From: Pelagicoccus mobilis | GTDB taxonomy: Bacteria > Verrucomicrobiota > Verrucomicrobiia > Opitutales > Opitutaceae | NCBI RefSeq assembly: GCF_016595505.1 | Contig: NZ_JAENIL010000009.1 | Coordinates: 62,001 to 126,000, forward strand | Direction: 5' to 3' | Length of the DNA stretch: 64,000 bases | Shown: one piece after another, positions 18,871 through 27,987 of the stretch | How positions within the stretch are numbered: position 1 is the first letter of the stretch | Layout of the letters: each line of letters starts with the position of its first letter | Translations under genes and position numbers: made by a program | Notes under the pieces: generated by a model | Told to the model about the DNA's origin: nothing | Seen by the model: only the letters and a program-made list of their open reading frames with translations | The model's database searches: none

Positions 18871-20355
18871 TTATTCATTCCAGTACATTCTTCCTCTGCT
18901 CATCTCACGTTGAAATTGCACGATCATGCCACGAAGCTTGCTTTGCATTCTTCCGTTCATCCAAAACTTCCGATCAGCTGGATTCTGTGGCGGTGTCTTG
19001 TCGTCAAAAAGCCATGGAGCACGTAGCGGGATACTCTCCTTCGGATCGTCCTTCAAATTGAAGAGTTGTAGCTTGCGGCCGAGAACGAGTTTCCAGTCGC
19101 CATACCGTACTCCCGTGAGTTCTCCATGAGAACCATGATAGAAGAACGCGTTCAGGTATTCTTCTTCAGTAAACCACTTCGCCCATTCACTCGATGGATC
19201 AACGATACGACGAAGTGGGACTTCCGCGTTCAGCGAAACGGAGCGATCAAACGCTGGTGTACCTTCAACTTCACCTAGCATCATCGCACTCAGATCACGC
19301 CCGTCCAAAAGCATCCCCTCCGGAATCTTGATTCCTGCAATCGAAGCTAATGTCGGATACCAATCCATAGCATGGGCCAGGGTTGTTGATTCGAGACCAC
19401 CCTTTACCCCCAAGCCTGGACCGTAGGCGATACATGGCACACGCATGCCACCCTCGAAAGTGGTCAGCTTAGATCCCACCAGGGGTTGGTCCTTATTACG
19501 ACCAGGCCAACGACCATTGTCAGACATGTATATGACTAGCGTCTCGTCATCGATTTCCAGACGCTCAAGAGCATCGACGATACGGCCTACATTGTAATCC
19601 ATCTCCTGAATCGCATCACCGTACTCTCCCCAATTGGAACTGCCCTTGAATTTCTCACTGACGCCAAGCGGATCATGCAGCATCGTATGCGGTAGGTAGA
19701 GAAAGAAGGGCTCATCCCCCTTAGTCGCCTTCTCCTCAATCCACGAGATAGCCTCCGTCGTGTACATCTCTGTCAAATGATCAGGGCTCGTCCCACGCTC
19801 TAGGACCTCGCGATTACGCTGCAGTGGCATACCGCCCTCGTCATCAAAGTGCGAAACTTCAAAGGAATCCAGGTTGTGCAAAATGCCATAGTAGTAATCA
19901 AAGCCTTGGTTCCATGGGAGACTCTCTTCGTCAAAACCAAGGTGCCACTTCCCAATGCAAGCAGTCGCATACCCAGCTGTCTTGAAGAGTTCAGAAACGG
20001 TCAAAACCTCAGAAGGAATCCCCTCTGTCGACTCCGGTCTGTGTACCCAAACATGATTTCCGGTGCGGCGTGGATACAATCCCGTGAGCAAGCCCGCACG
20101 CGAAGGGCTACAGATCGGAGCAGCCGAATAAAAGTTCGTGAAACGAATACCTTTCTCAGCCAAAGCGTCGATGCGTGGCGTATTCACTTCCGTAGCACCA
20201 TAACACCCGAGATCGTAGTAGCCCTGGTCATCGATAAAGATGAAAACCACGTTAGGTCGTTTAGACGCGCTGGCCTCTGGCAACCAGCTCCCAAATGCCA
20301 GCATAAACGCGATGAGGACTGCCAAGGGCAATCGATTTAAGAAAGGTGTTCTCAT
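18871..20355 (-). CDS. Exported type I sulfatase (494 aa)
   Basis: Signal peptide MRTPFLNRLPLAVLIAFMLA, then the alkaline-phosphatase-like sulfatase core. The metal-binding DD is in FIFIDDQGYYDLG (about 42-43), the formylglycine site is CSPSR with C82, followed by GKWHLG (about 139) and the second metal cluster in YMSDNGRWPG. It hydrolyses sulfate esters, most likely on carbohydrate, in the periplasm or outside the cell; the exact sugar and position cannot be read. The last 30 residues are moderately basic. It lies 21 bp downstream of the PQQ-propeller gene in the same direction, so the two are probably co-transcribed. Confidence 0.95.
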   Translation of the reverse strand: MRTPFLNRLPLAVLIAFMLAFGSWLPEASASKRPNVVFIFIDDQGYYDLGCYGATEVNTPRIDALAEKGIRFTNFYSAAPICSPSRAGLLTGLYPRRTGNHVWVHRPESTEGIPSEVLTVSELFKTAGYATACIGKWHLGFDEESLPWNQGFDYYYGILHNLDSFEVSHFDDEGGMPLQRNREVLERGTSPDHLTEMYTTEAISWIEEKATKGDEPFFLYLPHTMLHDPLGVSEKFKGSSNWGEYGDAIQEMDYNVGRIVDALERLEIDDETLVIYMSDNGRWPGRNKDQPLVGSKLTTFEGGMRVPCIAYGPGLGVKGGLESTTLAHAMDWYPTLASIAGIKIPEGMLLDGRDLSAMMLGEVEGTPAFDRSVSLNAEVPLRRIVDPSSEWAKWFTEEEYLNAFFYHGSHGELTGVRYGDWKLVLGRKLQLFNLKDDPKESIPLRAPWLFDDKTPPQNPADRKFWMNGRMQSKLRGMIVQFQREMSRGRMYWNE

Positions 20356-20376
20356 GGTCTAACCTCTCTTCCGTCT

Positions 20377-23049
20377 CTACTTGATCGCGTGAACGTATCC
20401 GTCTCCAGCGAGTGCATACACCTTGTCGCGGTAGATACAGAGCGTTGATTCCTCTACGCGTTGACCAAACTTGTAGACCCAGTGCGGTTCCCCCGTAAAG
20501 GCATCCAAGCAGTAAAAGAGCGGCGTATTTCCGGAAGCAATGTACAGTCGGTCACTAGCTATCGCCGGAGCCGAAAGGCCACCACCGTCTGGAAAGGTCC
20601 AGTGAATCTTAGCTGTTTCTGAGTCTACACTGTAGACCTTGGAAGCCATCGGAACACCACGTAGTCCCATGCCAACGCGAGCAGTGTAATACGCCCGTCC
20701 CTTGAAGAAAGCAGGTGTGGCATTGAAGTTCGTGTACTGCCCCTTTTCAGCATCGCTCGTATTTCCACCACTAAGAAGCTCGCCTGTCTTTGCGTCGAAG
20801 TACTTGAAGATGCTGCTGTGGTGCGGCAGGTAGATTTTTCCATCAGTCGCAATGAGTGTTCCTGAATCGAGGCCCACTCCATTTTCCTTCCAGACAATTT
20901 CACCGGTTTTCTTGTCGAAGGCATAGAGCGAACGACTCCAAGATCCGAAGTAAACGAGATCACCATCAATCGCCGGCTCAGCTGGGACTGACTTGGCAGT
21001 TGGATACATCCAGACAATGTGGCCAGTTTCGCCGTCGAGACAGACCGCATGGCCATCAACCGTCGGAACATAGACAAGACCATCATCTACAGTCGCAGAC
21101 CCCCATACCCATCCTCCAGGGACTGTCTGTTTCCAAACAAGGTCACCGGTTTCAGCATCGAGACAGTAGAAGAAGCGCTCGCCACCCTGTTGACCGGTAT
21201 AAATCTTTCCATCCGCGCAGGCTGGACCTACTGAAATCGCCGCACCCATTTCAAACTTCCAAACTTCCTCACCTGTATCCGCGTCGACCGCGTACATGAA
21301 ACCTGCTGGATTTCCAAAATAGAGTTTTCCTTGGTAGGCTGTTGGCTTGGACTGGTAGTAGGTGCCACCAGAGAGTACGTCAGTGAACACACGTTCGCCC
21401 TCCTCATTCTCGTATGCGTTAAGAACACTACGCTTCCACTTAACCTCGCCCTTTTCACCCAAACAGTAGAGCCAAAGGTCACTATCGCTCACCAGCACAC
21501 CTGCAGGACTGTCAACAAGGTCAGCATAGATCGGGTGCGTGCTTACTTTCTTTGTCCATAGCTGCTTCCCCTTCTTATCGAGGCAAGTAACACTACCATC
21601 CACTGTCGCGACAACAACACCCTCGTCCGTTAGGGCAGGTTGGGAGCGGACCCAATCTTTCGCCTTTTTCGACCAAAGAATCCTGCCACTATTCGTATCA
21701 ATCGCGTAGATACGGCTATTAGCCGCTCCCACGTAGAGCACATCGCCATCGACTGTTGGCACAGTAAAGTGCTTACGGGTACGTTTCTCGACATCCTCAA
21801 CTTTCGTTTCCCAAACGAGAGATCCATCGTCTTCATCCAAGCAGTAGAGCGTACCCCCGTTACTACCGAAATAGACCTTCCCTGAATCAACAGTAACAGA
21901 AGTGTGGATCTGTCCATCTGCGTGGAATTTCCAAGCAATCCGCTCGTCGCGATTGTGACCTTCCAACTTCAAGGCGTACAAGTACCCTTCTGAAGTCCCC
22001 TGAAAAACGAGCGTGTCGGTCATCACCGGCTCAGCGAGGGCATCGATATCCCCCACATTAAAATCCCACAGTTTCCGCTCGTTTCCTGCATCCGCGCAGA
22101 TCAAGCGATTAAAATTCTGACAAGTCGGCTTGTATCCATAAATATCATGCAGCCCAAACGGATAAGTCACAAACTTCCCATTGGTCGCCACAGGAGCTAC
22201 CTGAGTGCGGTAGTCAACGTGACCTGCGTACTTTCGCTTCTTCGTTTCACCCGTCTTTTTGTCTACGTAAACCAGATTGCGAGCCTGGCCTTCGTTTCCG
22301 CCATGAGAGTTAACTTCGCGCAACACGATCTCGTCTCCCACAATAAGCGGAGTGGAGGCGATAGCTGGATATTTGTAGATCCCCAAAAGCGGATGCGTCT
22401 GAGTAGACTTCCAGATTTCTTCCCCCGTATTCACATCCAAGCACAAGCTAGTGGTGTGCATACCTGGCGAAGCGAGATATACACGCTCACCCTCAACGGT
22501 TGGACGCGCATACCAACCGAGCCCGACCGGGAACTTCCAAGCGAGTTCTCCTGTTTTGGGGCCGGGAGCGTCTGTGTATCCAGTATTGTGCTTATTACCC
22601 TGAAACATTGGCCAATCGGCCTCCATATCTCCCCCCTTGGGGAATCCCTTTTTTGAACCTTTAAACGGCTCATAGAATGGACCTTCCGTCTTTAGCTCAG
22701 TGTAGATTCCTTCCATGACCTGGAAGCCCTCATCGATCACCTTGCAGATCTCCTGAATCGCCTTCTCGCGTTCGGTATCTGGACCACGCAACGTACGTGG
22801 CTCCCAACGATAGTAAGCTGTATCCACGTCGAAAAACGGGCGCGTATCGGCAGACTGCTGCTGCACGCTTCCCAGCCAGACATAAAGGATGAGAGAACGA
22901 TAGCGGTAGTTTTCCGCAGTTGTCGCTTCCTCTTGAACCGCTTTCCGAACCGCGTCGATATCGTTGCTCCCACTCGTATAAAACGTTGAGCCGAACGCAG
23001 TCGCGCTCACCGCAGCCACAGCAAAAAGCAGAGAAATCAGTCTTTTCAT
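20377..23049 (-). CDS. Exported PQQ-type beta-propeller repeat protein
   Basis: The likely start is the ATG at 23049, giving MKRLISLLFAVAAVSATAFG as signal peptide; a start 21 bp further up (23070) would add seven residues. About 110 helical residues follow, then from WPMFQGNKHNTGY onward at least eight propeller blades of the PQQ-binding-like class, each with the motif G-x-x-Y-x-D-x-x-T-G-E-x-x-W-K (DVNTGEEIWKS, DAETGDLVWKQ, DGETGHIVWMY, DAKTGELL). The known alcohol-dehydrogenase PQQ ligands are not evident, so a BamB-like scaffold or polysaccharide-binding role is as likely as a quinoprotein enzyme. It leads a two-gene unit with the sulfatase at 18871. Confidence 0.9.
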   Translation of the reverse strand: MKRLISLLFAVAAVSATAFGSTFYTSGSNDIDAVRKAVQEEATTAENYRYRSLILYVWLGSVQQQSADTRPFFDVDTAYYRWEPRTLRGPDTEREKAIQEICKVIDEGFQVMEGIYTELKTEGPFYEPFKGSKKGFPKGGDMEADWPMFQGNKHNTGYTDAPGPKTGELAWKFPVGLGWYARPTVEGERVYLASPGMHTTSLCLDVNTGEEIWKSTQTHPLLGIYKYPAIASTPLIVGDEIVLREVNSHGGNEGQARNLVYVDKKTGETKKRKYAGHVDYRTQVAPVATNGKFVTYPFGLHDIYGYKPTCQNFNRLICADAGNERKLWDFNVGDIDALAEPVMTDTLVFQGTSEGYLYALKLEGHNRDERIAWKFHADGQIHTSVTVDSGKVYFGSNGGTLYCLDEDDGSLVWETKVEDVEKRTRKHFTVPTVDGDVLYVGAANSRIYAIDTNSGRILWSKKAKDWVRSQPALTDEGVVVATVDGSVTCLDKKGKQLWTKKVSTHPIYADLVDSPAGVLVSDSDLWLYCLGEKGEVKWKRSVLNAYENEEGERVFTDVLSGGTYYQSKPTAYQGKLYFGNPAGFMYAVDADTGEEVWKFEMGAAISVGPACADGKIYTGQQGGERFFYCLDAETGDLVWKQTVPGGWVWGSATVDDGLVYVPTVDGHAVCLDGETGHIVWMYPTAKSVPAEPAIDGDLVYFGSWSRSLYAFDKKTGEIVWKENGVGLDSGTLIATDGKIYLPHHSSIFKYFDAKTGELLSGGNTSDAEKGQYTNFNATPAFFKGRAYYTARVGMGLRGVPMASKVYSVDSETAKIHWTFPDGGGLSAPAIASDRLYIASGNTPLFYCLDAFTGEPHWVYKFGQRVEESTLCIYRDKVYALAGDGYVHAIK

Positions 23050-24537
23050 TAGTCTCATGTAGCTAATCACGTTCTACTCCTTCATCCCTAAAATCATTAC
23101 GAGCTAGAGTTTAAACGAGCTGGCCAAGGGCTCCTTTTCCCTGAGAGTTGATACAGCTCGTTGAAACGCGTTGAGATCGGTGCACATCCCCGAAGTGACC
23201 GGCCCATTCTAATTCTGCCATCGATTGACGCCAAAGCATCCTCATACAGGTATCCAACAAAAAAATACCTCCCCTGGTGCAGCAATCGTGGCAATTCGAT
23301 GCCCCAACGGATCAACGCTTCTAGCACGAACACAACGATCACCCCATACAGCCCAACAGGACGAATTCCTGACCAAAGAAGATACACTTTCCCCCTTTTG
23401 TAGATTGTTAACAATCCAAGCAAAAACAATTCTCCCCGTTCCAATTGAAGATCAAGTTTACCAGTTTACCAACGGTAGATGTACATGTTGGCAAAAATAC
23501 AATCCGTGAGATTCTGTCTCGAGCTCAAGCCAACCTTAGCAACCTGTATCCCTGTCTGTAAAATACGTTCGCGATCCCATCACTCAGGGATCCCGCTAGG
23601 AAATCATGACCGGTAAATTCAATACTCGAGAACCACTGCCTGAAGTTCCGCTCTAGAATCGAGAGTATCGCCGACTCAGAATTTCACCGTATCATTCTAA
23701 GCTGAAGCCGTCATCATGCGCTTGAGTCAGTCTAGTTGTAGCAGACGGGCGGCATTTGACTCCACTACTCTCGACACAAGAAACTGATCGAAAGCCACGC
23801 TGAGCACAAAGCAATCTTCGAGACGAAATGAAGCCTGAGATCAGGTCGAGGTGATCCGAAAAAACGTGATGCCCAATTAATCAACCTCTTATCTGATGGC
23901 CATCAACGATGACACAATTGAAGAGCTAGGGATCTTTGCATTTTGTAGAATGGGAAGCGATGCGTAGAACATCCCCAAGCCAACCGGCAGCACTACCCTA
24001 GAAGTCGAACATCCTATTCCCAATTTTCATACGCTAAAGAAATGCAGAATCGCTCCCGTACTGGCATCCAATAGACCTATGCCTTTCTAATGGATGCCCC
24101 AACGACTTAGCCTCGGTCAACACTCGCAGCGTCGGCAAGGAGCCTTGATCCATACGCATGATTAAGCGAATCAGGCATCTCGAGATAGGCTTTTTGAAGA
24201 CGGGAACGTCGAGTCGCCCAACCCGTAACTGGCACTGCTTCGAGAACGTCAGCAAAAACCGAACGGGCGACATTCTGGGCGATTGTCCGGCAAGCAAGAA
24301 TCGACGAGCAAACATGATAGACCAAGATTTCGCTTCCGAGAACAATGACCTCTGTACGCCATTATAAGAGGCTCTGTAAATCTAGATAGGGAATGTCTCG
24401 CTCTCTGGAAAATCTCATCATCGATGATCTTGGCTTTGGCTTCTGCTATAAAACCTCTCCTTTTTAATCTAATCTGCGGTTTTGTCGGTTTATTTTACTA
24501 AAAAAACTCAATCTCCTAACCCACTCACGATCTGAAG

Positions 24538-24549
24538 TTTACCCGTCAA
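24538..24549. promoter_or_regulatory. TTWACNNGTWAA-like site upstream of the PEP-CTERM gene
   Basis: TTTACCCGTCAA matches the recurrent dyad with one mismatch (position 10). It is 249 bp before the ATG at 24799, farther than the other sites. Confidence 0.3.
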
Positions 24550-24714
24550 CTAGCTAGTCCGAACATAAACACAGCAAGAAACAGTTAGGATAGTTTACAA
24601 AAAACCGATAGGTGAAAAACCGATCCTTCAAATATGCGAAACCTTAGGCGCTTAAGATCAGTCTCTTAGAGAATCAGAAGATGATCGCTCAAACACTTGG
24701 CATCGTACCTGCTA

Positions 24715-24752
24715 TGATCCGTTTACGATAATCTGATCCGTTTACGATAATC
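24715..24752. repeat. Tandem duplication of a 19-bp unit
   Basis: The 19-bp unit beginning TGATCCGTTTACG and ending ATAATC occurs twice back to back, at 24715-24733 and 24734-24752, with no mismatch. It contains GTTTACG, the half-site of the dyad seen elsewhere in the window, and lies 47 bp before the ATG at 24799, so it may be a duplicated operator. Confidence 0.7.
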
Positions 24753-24798
24753 CAATCCGATGCAGGTATGCATCCCATCAGTAACACCACGAATACCT

Positions 24799-25650
24799 AT
24801 GAAAAATTCAATTCCTGCTAGTTTTAGACTTTTGGCATTCCTGTTTGCCGCCATCGGATTCATCAGCACAGCGAGTGCTGTCAGCTTCACCGTTACTCAG
24901 GTTGGCTCAAGTTTTGACGACTTTCAGCACAAAGAGGGCTACACGTACAATGGTTACAGCTGGAAAGACAATACCTCCTCTGCAGTCGGTCACACACTAC
25001 TTGCCACATTCAACCTCAATTATGACCCATCAAATTTGGCGGCAGGTTTTTCCGGCGCTTTTCAATTGGGTTACTACACGGATGTACTCGACTCATCAAC
25101 GCTCGCTGCCAATTCGCTGTACACTGCGACCCTTAATCCTGCGACCACCGTCGTAGGAGTCACCGGCGACTACTTGTATTTCCAAGCGTTTAGAACAACC
25201 CCAAGCGCAAATCCCGCAGACGCAGCCTTTACCGGAAGTGGAGCAGATGGCGACAACGTCTATAATAAAAAGGCTCCCTTTACTCTGGCGAGCGACACCG
25301 ACGAGCGGTACTTCGAATTTAGTGTAAAATTGAACAGTGGATCATGGGCCGGCTTAGCCAACAACATCCTCGATCCCACTGCCGACATTAAGGAGATGAA
25401 AGGCCTTGTTGGCTGGGCGGGCTGGGAGACAAAGGCTAAAGATGGTAATCTTTTTGCGGGCGGTAAAGATCGGGATGAAAATGTTGATAAAGATTGGCGA
25501 TCAGGGACTAAAGTAAACGCCTCAGGCAAATTTGCAGTCGGCTCGTTGCAGGAATACGCCGTCCCGGATGCGTCAAGCACACTGCTCATGCTAGGATTCG
25601 CGTTCGCAGGACTACTAGGTCTACGCAAGTACAAGGCTCGCCGAAACTAA
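24799..25650 (+). CDS. PEP-CTERM sorting-domain protein
   Basis: Starting at the ATG at 24799 gives 283 residues with a clear signal peptide (MKNSIPASFRLLAFLFAAIGFISTASA); the in-frame ATG at 24760 would put 13 unlikely residues in front. The mature part is a low-complexity beta-rich exported domain without a family I recognise. The C terminus is a tripartite sorting signal: VPDASSTL, a hydrophobic helix, then LRKYKARRN. VPDxxSTL is the common verrucomicrobial variant of the PEP motif cut by an exosortase (established for the family). The protein is therefore probably processed and displayed at the surface or in the extracellular matrix. No exosortase gene is in the window. Confidence 0.9.
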   Translation: MKNSIPASFRLLAFLFAAIGFISTASAVSFTVTQVGSSFDDFQHKEGYTYNGYSWKDNTSSAVGHTLLATFNLNYDPSNLAAGFSGAFQLGYYTDVLDSSTLAANSLYTATLNPATTVVGVTGDYLYFQAFRTTPSANPADAAFTGSGADGDNVYNKKAPFTLASDTDERYFEFSVKLNSGSWAGLANNILDPTADIKEMKGLVGWAGWETKAKDGNLFAGGKDRDENVDKDWRSGTKVNASGKFAVGSLQEYAVPDASSTLLMLGFAFAGLLGLRKYKARRN

Positions 25651-25748
25651 GCTTAGAGTCAGAAATACTAGTTTTCTGGTCTCTGAGACCTTCAATCCGT
25701 CTTGGCGAGAACTCACAGCATTAACCCCATTCGCGATAACGAATTCTG

Positions 25749-26963
25749 ATGGGATCGGCGAGCTGTTCATATCCTATTTCAGTCGATTCTCGCACGCGAC
25801 TAGTTGAGACCCTGTTCTTCTTTTTGTTGAGCACGGGTCTCTTTTCATTGGCGATTGTTGATCGCCAACTGTTCGACACCTTGATGTGGGAAGACAACAT
25901 CGGGGAATGGTCCACATTCTTTGCGTTTATGCTTGCTGGACTGATCGGATTGAGATCCGTGTTCTCCAAGAAATCAGCACCCGGAGCGAATAGACTCCTA
26001 AATACAAACTGGGTCGCTCTGCTGGGACTTTCAGTCTTATGCCTATTCGCAGCAGGAGAAGAGATCTCGTGGGCTCAACGAGTCTTTGGATTTCAACCGC
26101 CAGAGGTATTTCAGCAACAGAATTTCCAGCAAGAGCTGAACGTTCACAATGTTCTGCAAGCCAGAGGTTTTGCGCCGTGGATCTTTTTCACCGGCATCTG
26201 CTTAGGCTACGGACTGCTCCTTCCTATCTTGGCATCTCTTCTTCGAAATCGGTTCAAAGACGGATTACTTGGCTGGATTCTCTCAGCCGCACCATCCATC
26301 CATCTCGCACCTTGGTTTACACTCACCGGTCTCGTCTATTGGCATACAATTTCAAATATGGACCTAGAAGCAGCAGAGCTGATGTTCGGGATGCTGTTTC
26401 TGGCGGATGTGTCTAATCGGGCTGCCTGCTTACAACAGCACGAGTCTCATACCAAGCCTGTAAGCAGTGCTAAATCCCTAATCTTGCTGATATGCGCAAT
26501 CGCGCTTGGCGGGCTAACGAACCCGCTTCTTGAACGTTTCGTTATTAAGGTCGATCCCAATTTGGTCGCCCAAACTTTGAATGAGCTCCAAGCGATCGGG
26601 CGAGAGCTCGAAGAGTATCAAGGGATCAACCCGGGAATTATTGAAAGTGGCGTGCTCGCTGATTTTCGCCTCTACTTTGGTGTACGTCGGGATTGGTTGA
26701 GGTTTCCGGACAATGGGTCGGGCTTTCTGAACAGTGAATCATCCGACGAGTCACATTCAAATCTGAGAAGAGACTACTTTCTAGATCCTTGGAATAACGC
26801 TTATTGGATTCGATTCCAAGGGACTCAGCCAATCTACCTCTACTCGTTCGGCCCAAACCGCCGATTGGACACAATCATGGGAGATGACATGGGAGTTCCA
26901 AATCCAGATGATGTCCGCGGCGATGACATTGGAATCTGGATTACTAATATGAAGTTCAACTGA
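25749..26963 (+). CDS. Multi-pass membrane protein with a GspG-like C-terminal domain
   Basis: A 404-residue protein. Residues 1-260 form about seven membrane helices and contain AAGEEISWAQRVFGFQPPEVF and QQELNVHN, the signature of a widespread uncharacterised inner-membrane family. The last 65 residues change character: DPWNNAYWIRF, IYLYSFGPNRRLDT and GDDIGIW match the C-terminal half of type II secretion major pseudopilins (DPWGNPYxY, DxxSxGxDG, DI..W), including acidic residues that bind calcium there. The pilin N-terminal helix and its prepilin cleavage site are absent. It follows the PEP-CTERM gene by 98 bp on the same strand. Function unknown; a surface-sorting link is speculation. Confidence 0.8.
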   Translation: MGSASCSYPISVDSRTRLVETLFFFLLSTGLFSLAIVDRQLFDTLMWEDNIGEWSTFFAFMLAGLIGLRSVFSKKSAPGANRLLNTNWVALLGLSVLCLFAAGEEISWAQRVFGFQPPEVFQQQNFQQELNVHNVLQARGFAPWIFFTGICLGYGLLLPILASLLRNRFKDGLLGWILSAAPSIHLAPWFTLTGLVYWHTISNMDLEAAELMFGMLFLADVSNRAACLQQHESHTKPVSSAKSLILLICAIALGGLTNPLLERFVIKVDPNLVAQTLNELQAIGRELEEYQGINPGIIESGVLADFRLYFGVRRDWLRFPDNGSGFLNSESSDESHSNLRRDYFLDPWNNAYWIRFQGTQPIYLYSFGPNRRLDTIMGDDMGVPNPDDVRGDDIGIWITNMKFN

Positions 26964-27325
26964 TCCCAATCGGCAGAGCAGGACTACACATCCCAGTTCG
27001 CGTTCATCTTACCCTAAAGAAAGCGGCGAAAATGTGCACCGCAGAATTCATAGCCAATTCACGCCACCATGCCTCACCTTCAGGCTGAACCAAGAGATAC
27101 AGGACCTCGGATATCACCACGAGACCATTGGGTACCCCCATTCGTTGTATATCTATGCCAACCGTCATAACTTGCGTATCAAACTGCTCGTTACAATCAC
27201 TGACAAACATCGTCGGTGGATCGGACAGATCGAGACGACGCTGGTCCAACCTAGTTGATAGAGAGCTTCGTTCTAACGATCGAGTGGACTCAGTCAAACC
27301 ACTCGCAAAACGTTTGAGCAAACAG

Positions 27326-27340
27326 CCCCCCCCCCCCCCC
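27326..27340. repeat. Homopolymer tract of 15 C
   Basis: A run of fifteen C residues, the only long homopolymer noticed in the window. It lies in non-coding or decayed sequence; it could be a slippage hot spot or an assembly error. Confidence 0.8.
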
Positions 27341-27521
27341 TCAACACAGTGGCCACTAGAGACAACGGCTGCTACGTTTTGGGTCCTACAAATGATCATT
27401 CCGTTTTGCGGGTGGTATAAAATCTCGCACCAAATCTTCAGAGCGGATTTGATACTGGCCTCACACTACCCTTGGGAAAACGGAGATATAGCATCAGGCT
27501 ACCGTATCCATCATTAGTATA

Positions 27522-27800
27522 CTAGACACCAAAAGCCTGATCGTCCTCACCGTAACTTACTTGCACCGAGTAAACGAGCACAACTAGCAGAACCCAATAC
27601 TTAAGCTCCAATATGCTAAGTTGCTTTTTCTGTCGCTTCGCGAACTTAATCGCTACGCTGACTAATCGACCCCACCAATCGTTCTTTTCTTCGTAGTAAG
27701 GCAGTCGAGCGTACTTGGTAAATTCTCCGCCAACCCCGAGATGCGGGCACAGGTCCCATCTTTTGGATCGGAGATTAAGCCGACGAATTCCACGGAGGTC
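27522..27800 (-). pseudogene. Possible remnant of a protein C terminus
   Basis: Reading from 27800 down to a TAG at 27524-27522 gives 92 codons without a stop and with no plausible start. The translation contains YYEEKNDWWGRLVSVAIKF and a hydrophobic stretch near the end (YWVLLVVLVYSV), which looks more protein-like than random. An overlapping frame at 27662-27874 could be the displaced upstream part after a frameshift. No family is recognised, and chance is a real alternative. Confidence 0.22.
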
Positions 27801-27987
27801 TCAAGCCATACACACCAAGAAGCTCCCCCAACGAACAATCCCTTACTAGCAGCCATCCGAAAAAGCACACCCAATGAGGGGCCTCCGCAGCTTAGTTCAC
27901 GGGATTAACAACAACTGTGTCTGAAATACAGTTTCTTTCCGTAAGACTCTTTAACCACGCGCAGTATACAGATGCGCACAGAATCTT

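Larger units (their letters stand above)
23071..24798. other. Gene-poor 1.7-kb interval
   Basis: I find no convincing gene between the PQQ-propeller start and the PEP-CTERM gene. Short frames on both strands (for example 23097-23444 and 24034-24345) lack recognisable domains and good start contexts. The interval holds GTTTAAAC within AGTTTAAACGAG (23108-23119), a regulatory-like dyad at 24538 and a tandem repeat at 24715. It may contain decayed genes. Confidence 0.5.
26964..27987. other. Gene-poor 1-kb interval
   Basis: No convincing intact gene lies between the GspG-like fusion and the sulfatase at 27988. It contains a 15-base C run (27326-27340) and, on the minus strand, a start-less open frame at 27522-27800. 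Other short frames look like chance. Confidence 0.5.

Noticed and set aside
23097-23444. 115-codon frame on the minus strand upstream of the PQQ-propeller gene
   Set aside because: It has a hydrophobic middle but no recognisable domain, poor start context and overlaps other equally long frames; it does not look like a gene.
23460-23600. Reverse-strand translation resembling a LuxR-type helix-turn-helix (VAKVGLSSRQN)
   Set aside because: Only about ten residues resemble the motif, stops interrupt the frame on both sides, and no other part of a regulator is visible.
24034-24345. 103- and 72-codon overlapping frames suggestive of a transposase relic
   Set aside because: Neither translation shows a DDE or HUH motif or any family that I recognise, and no terminal repeats flank them.
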